From: Firmicutes bacterium UBA5449
Lineage (GTDB): Bacteria > Bacillota > SHA-98 > UBA4971
Direction: 5' to 3'
NCBI GenBank assembly: GCA_002424305.1
Contig: DIQZ01000068.1
Location: 1-43,373 of the forward strand
DNA length: 43,373 nucleotides
The position numbers and the translations under genes are program-made. Shown here piece after piece: positions 40,781 to 43,373 of this stretch; position 1 is the first letter of the stretch, and each line of letters opens with the position of its first letter. The notes beneath the pieces were generated by a model. The model saw only the letters and a program-made list of their open reading frames with translations. It searched no databases and was not told where the DNA came from.

Positions 40781-42064
40781 ACGTTGCACATGATGTAGCT
40801 TAGGAGCCGCGATGAATGCTAATCCGCGCTCTGTGAGCTCCTTCGCAGTCCTATTTACAGCATTATGCTTCTCCAGGTAATTATGGGTCAGGGCATCCCA
40901 ATCACCGCTGTCGATAATCTCCTGTTTATCCCTGAAATAGTCTAGAATACTGGATGTATGTCCGCCGGCTTCAGCAAGTTTCTGCTCAACTTCAACATCC
41001 CCGCCTTCATGCTTGGCTGAAATATTCGGGACGCTTTCAGCTAGCTCCAGGACATCATCTCTCCTGTCGTACGGTTGACGAACAATACTCCTCCACGTTT
41101 CAACAACATGGTGCTCAAAGCGCACAACGTCCTCGAGTCCCAGGCGCTCCCTGAAAAACGATGTAGTCATAATCGTATCTTTATCTGTAGAATTGCTCCA
41201 ATTAAAGCCGGCCAAGGGACTGGTTCCGTCTTCCCGTGCAAACAGTTTCGCGCCGATTAGCGTCCAAAGAGCAGCAAACGGATTATCATTTCCCATGAAT
41301 ACGGAGATCTTAAACTTGATGTCAACTCCCAGCTTATAGAGGATATAGCCTAGCATTACCGTTCCCGGATTTGTGTTGAGGACTTCACTTACGCCGTAGG
41401 TGGTGTAATAGTAGAGGAATTCATCAATCCACTTGAGCGCATACTCATTAGGCGCTCCTATGCCTCCGAAGTAGCCGGTGATGGTTTCAGGCCCGCCCAA
41501 GTGAACATTGGAACCATCGGTACCTTTTGTATCCAGGGTCTCGACATAAGTTGCGCCCATCACCTGCATGGCTGCGGCAAACGCTATAATATCTCCGTTA
41601 TCTTTCTCCTGCTCTTTCATCTTCCGCACTCTGATGAACCGCCCGGGCATCAATTCACCGTTTGCTATGGCTTTTTCGGCCTCCAGGCGAAGCCATGGGA
41701 AATACTGCGCTGCGCTGATCTCCAGAGTCACCGCATAGTCATCCTTGAACTGCATACTATCAGCCTTGTCACCAAGGACTTTCCTGCGATACTCGTCCTC
41801 AGTAATGAAAGCTCCTGCATCACGCTGTTTGATGAGCCACTCAACGTCAGTCAGGTAAGGCGAATCCATCTCCTTCAAGCGAACCATTAGGTTCTCAAGC
41901 TTCCGCGCTTCCCGCGCTTTAGAATTGATCTCCTCCGGAGTTCCGTACTTTGCCACAACATCCAACAAAGCTTTGATTGCTTCGTTGTCGGGATCAAGAA
42001 ACAGTTTGTTGATTTCCTCAAGTTGCAGACTGCCAGTCTTCAGTCTCTCCCTCAGGTCAGCCAC
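40775..42064 (-). CDS. Unrecognised 429-residue soluble protein
   Basis: I do not recognise this gene. The product is 429 residues, contains no cysteine and no membrane segment, and is acidic in character. The N-terminal third is helical and charged. The middle has glycine- and aromatic-rich blocks (HLGGPETITGYFGGIGAPNE, DEFLYYYTTYGVSEVLNTNP, FKISVFMGNDNPFAAL) that look like an enzyme core. The C-terminal part has RFEHHVVETWRSIVRQPYDR and EAGGHTSSILDYF. The GTG start at 42064 follows AGGAGGG by seven bases. An array of 31-nt repeats lies directly upstream. A barrel-type enzyme is one guess, but no cofactor motif supports a function. Confidence 0.85.
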   Translation of the reverse strand: MADLRERLKTGSLQLEEINKLFLDPDNEAIKALLDVVAKYGTPEEINSKAREARKLENLMVRLKEMDSPYLTDVEWLIKQRDAGAFITEDEYRRKVLGDKADSMQFKDDYAVTLEISAAQYFPWLRLEAEKAIANGELMPGRFIRVRKMKEQEKDNGDIIAFAAAMQVMGATYVETLDTKGTDGSNVHLGGPETITGYFGGIGAPNEYALKWIDEFLYYYTTYGVSEVLNTNPGTVMLGYILYKLGVDIKFKISVFMGNDNPFAALWTLIGAKLFAREDGTSPLAGFNWSNSTDKDTIMTTSFFRERLGLEDVVRFEHHVVETWRSIVRQPYDRRDDVLELAESVPNISAKHEGGDVEVEQKLAEAGGHTSSILDYFRDKQEIIDSGDWDALTHNYLEKHNAVNRTAKELTERGLAFIAAPKLHHVQRQ

Positions 42065-42076
42065 CGCTTCTCCCTC

Positions 42077-42170
42077 CTCAACCGTTGATCTGCGCCTCTT
42101 TCACAACCTCAGCTGTCGATCTGCGCGCCTTTTTCAACCTCAGAGGTATGAAATGCGCCGCTTTTCCAAT
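42077..42170. repeat. Three 31-32 nt tandem repeats before the 429-residue gene
   Basis: Units at 42077-42107, 42108-42138 and 42139-42170 share CTCA at the start, a central GATCTGCGC or related TGCGCC, a T-rich stretch and a CAAC/CAAT end. The first two are closely similar and the third is more diverged. The array ends 12 nt before the start codon of the minus-strand gene and includes its untranslated leader. The 31-nt spacing equals about three helical turns. Confidence 0.75.
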
Positions 42171-42610
42171 ATCCTGCTTATTGCTGTTCCTTAGCGTTAC
42201 GAGCTACTGATGCGATTTTCGTCTTGCGCACTGTAGGCGTGACTTTTGCTTTCACCCACCTAAATTCTCCACAGAGCCGGAATTCTCCATAGGGACATAA
42301 GCGCTTTTGAGGGTCCTGAACTCTTTGAGAGCCATAAGTTGCTCTGTGCCCTAATCCGAGTGTGACCTTAAAACCCAATAAGCCCAGACACCCCCTACAG
42401 ATTAATAGTCTAAATCATAGACTATATTCTGAAGATCAATGCTAATTCCTTCCGTCAGCAGAAGTTTTCAATGCTTCGCTGCAGGAGTATCCCGACCTTG
42501 AGTGAAGCTTATGTTAGGTAGGTTACATGAAACAAGCTAGAAACCGGGCTGACTCCCGATCTATCCCTAGCGTCTGTGATATACCTACGACTCGAAGGAG
42601 GAATCCAGCT
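42171..42610. other. Divergent intergenic region, mostly unexplained
   Basis: Two 18-nt direct repeats starting AATTCTCCA occur at about 42262-42297. A perfect 8-bp inverted repeat ATAGTCTA/TAGACTAT lies at 42405-42425. A minus-strand frame at 42178-42378 (TTG start, GGGGGTG about 11 nt upstream, 66 residues, no recognisable domain) is possible but unconvincing. No strong sigma-A promoter was identified for either flanking gene. Confidence 0.5.
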
Positions 42611-42778
42611 ATGCGCAGAGTCAGAATCTGCGAGATCGCCCCATCCGGCATGGACAGGATCAACAAAATGTGCATCATGCCCGGCTCTGAGCCTGAAGTA
42701 ACCCTTACCGTCCTAAGGGAAAGCAAAGAGTTCGAACAGGCTGTCAAGAAACGCCTTGCGGCTAAAGGGCTACATTAA
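42611..42778 (+). CDS. Small 55-residue hypothetical protein
   Basis: I do not recognise this product. It starts at ATG 42611 after an ideal AAGGAGG (42595-42601). It reads MRRVRICEIAPSGMDRINKM and ends KKRLAAKGLH, with cysteines 7 and 21 and a mixed basic character. A longer frame from 42527 precedes the ribosome binding site and is rejected. It lies 36 nt before the flavodoxin-like gene and is probably co-transcribed. The strong ribosome binding site is the main support. Confidence 0.7.
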   Translation: MRRVRICEIAPSGMDRINKMCIMPGSEPEVTLTVLRESKEFEQAVKKRLAAKGLH

Positions 42779-42814
42779 AGAAAAAGTCGGCAAAAAGAGG
42801 GGGAATCTATCTCA

Positions 42815-43291
42815 ATGAAAGCCTTGGTAGTATATGATTCGTTTTTCGGCAACACAGAGCAAATAGCTTTGGCAATTGGAAACACTCTCAGCTCTGAAGG
42901 GAATATTGAAATACTTCGCGTGAGCGATGTAAAGCTTAAGCACTTGAAAGGGGTGGATGTTTTAATCGTTGGCTCTCCTACCCGGGCATTTAGACCCACA
43001 AAGCCGATTACTGACTTCCTAAACAGCATATCTCGGGATGCCTTGCAGGGTATCAAGGTAGCGGCTTTTGATACCAGGATGTCCATGGACGACGTAAATT
43101 CACGATTCTTGAACATGATGGTGAGGCTGTTTGGATATGCTGCCAAACCTATAGCGAACAGACTCGAGAAAAAAGGAGGAGCTCTGATAGCTCCACCTGA
43201 AGGATTCTTCGTAAAAGATCTTAAGGGCCCACTGAAAGATAATGAACTTGAACGAGCCTCAGCCTGGATAAAATCGGCTCTGAAAACCTGA
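42815..43291 (+). CDS. Flavodoxin-family protein
   Basis: This is a 158-residue alpha/beta protein with the flavodoxin pattern. It starts MKALVVYDSFFGNTEQIALA, where SFFGNTEQ matches the FMN phosphate-binding loop. DVLIVGSPTRAFRPTKPITD is the second flavin-contact region and VAAFDTRMS lies at the third strand. It is likely a cytoplasmic FMN electron carrier or quinone/NADPH reductase-like protein; the partner is unknown. GAGGGGG lies 11 nt before the ATG. It follows the 55-residue gene. Confidence 0.88.
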   Translation: MKALVVYDSFFGNTEQIALAIGNTLSSEGNIEILRVSDVKLKHLKGVDVLIVGSPTRAFRPTKPITDFLNSISRDALQGIKVAAFDTRMSMDDVNSRFLNMMVRLFGYAAKPIANRLEKKGGALIAPPEGFFVKDLKGPLKDNELERASAWIKSALKT

Positions 43292-43311
43292 AGGGCTGAA
43301 AACCCAGCCCT
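43292..43311. terminator. Hairpin between flavodoxin gene and tRNA-Thr
   Basis: A perfect 7-bp stem AGGGCTG/CAGCCCT with a 6-nt loop follows the flavodoxin stop codon at once. The plus side has no T tract. In the minus direction, from the tRNA, it is followed by TCAGGTTTTC. It may end transcription from either side. Confidence 0.6.
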
Positions 43312-43326
43312 ACCTCGTCTAATAAT

Positions 43327-43373
43327 TGGAGCCGACGACCGGACTTGAACCGGTAACCTGCTGATTACAAATC
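43327..43373 (-). tRNA. tRNA-Thr (anticodon TGT), 5' half beyond window
   Basis: The minus strand shows the 3' half of a tRNA: the 3' side of the anticodon loop with TGT, stem TCAGC, a T arm with loop TTCAAGT, acceptor CGTCGGC, discriminator T and encoded CCA. The start of the gene lies outside the window. Confidence 0.88.

Noticed and set aside
42178..42378. Possible 66-residue minus-strand gene upstream of the 429-residue gene
   Set aside because: TTG start with a loosely placed GGGGGTG, no recognisable domain, and internal direct repeats at the DNA level. It was not supported strongly enough to list as a gene.
42527..42610. N-terminal extension of the 55-residue protein
   Set aside because: The extension precedes and reads through the AAGGAGG that clearly serves ATG 42611.

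Overview
The window looks like a chromosomal segment of a Gram-positive bacterium of the Bacillota, most likely a deep-branching clostridial or limnochordial type lineage. The reasons are: strong AAGGAGG-type ribosome binding sites before almost every gene; heavy use of TTG and GTG starts; the B. subtilis-like order rplQ-ecfA1-ecfA2-ecfT; the small L7Ae-family protein between rpoC and rpsL; the KOW protein between map and infA; rpsD inside the alpha operon as in Clostridia; and tRNA genes with encoded CCA. GC content is moderate, estimated by eye. I cannot name a genus.

Positions 1-35053 (all minus strand, so transcribed right to left) form one almost uninterrupted information-processing supercluster. 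In transcription order it holds tRNA-Tyr, tRNA-Gly, tRNA-Thr, a terminator and a promoter, rpmG-secE-nusG, rplK-rplA, an L10 leader with attenuator, rplJ-rplL, a hairpin and strong promoter, rpoB-rpoC, a promoter, rplGB, an attenuator-like hairpin, rpsL-rpsG-fusA-tuf and a GC-rich hairpin. The S10/spc/alpha genes follow: rpsJ-rplC-rplD-rplW-rplB-rpsS-rplV-rpsC-rplP-rpmC-rpsQ-rplN-rplX-rplE-rpsN-rpsH-rplF-rplR-rpsE-rpmD-rplO-secY-adk-map-KOW-infA-rpmJ-rpsM-rpsK-rpsD-rpoA-rplQ. The block ends with the ECF vitamin-transporter genes ecfA1-ecfA2-ecfT, of which ecfT runs off the window. Several upstream-extended reading frames were trimmed because the first start lies inside, or too close to, the Shine-Dalgarno sequence.

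Positions 35054-43373 are a looser accessory region. A three-gene proton-translocating transhydrogenase (pntAA, pntAB, pntB, plus strand) is followed by a structured intergenic region and an EamA-type transporter. Convergent to these are panB and an unrecognised 429-residue cysteine-free protein (minus strand). A 55-residue small protein and a flavodoxin-like protein (plus strand) come next, and a tRNA-Thr(TGT) is cut by the window end. The gaps here are long and carry short degenerate tandem repeats (10, 15-16 and 31 nt periods) and 21-bp inverted repeats with 7-7-7 geometry.

The points most worth a second look are: the NADP-phosphate motif of PntB, replaced by Asn-Leu-Asp-Thr-Lys; the 136-residue acidic tail on RNA polymerase beta together with an acidic N-terminal extension on NusG; a four-cysteine knuckle in EF-Tu; the branched RNA-like element before the EamA gene; the phased repeat arrays around the unknown 429-residue gene; and that gene itself. 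I saw no mobile element, CRISPR array or prophage.
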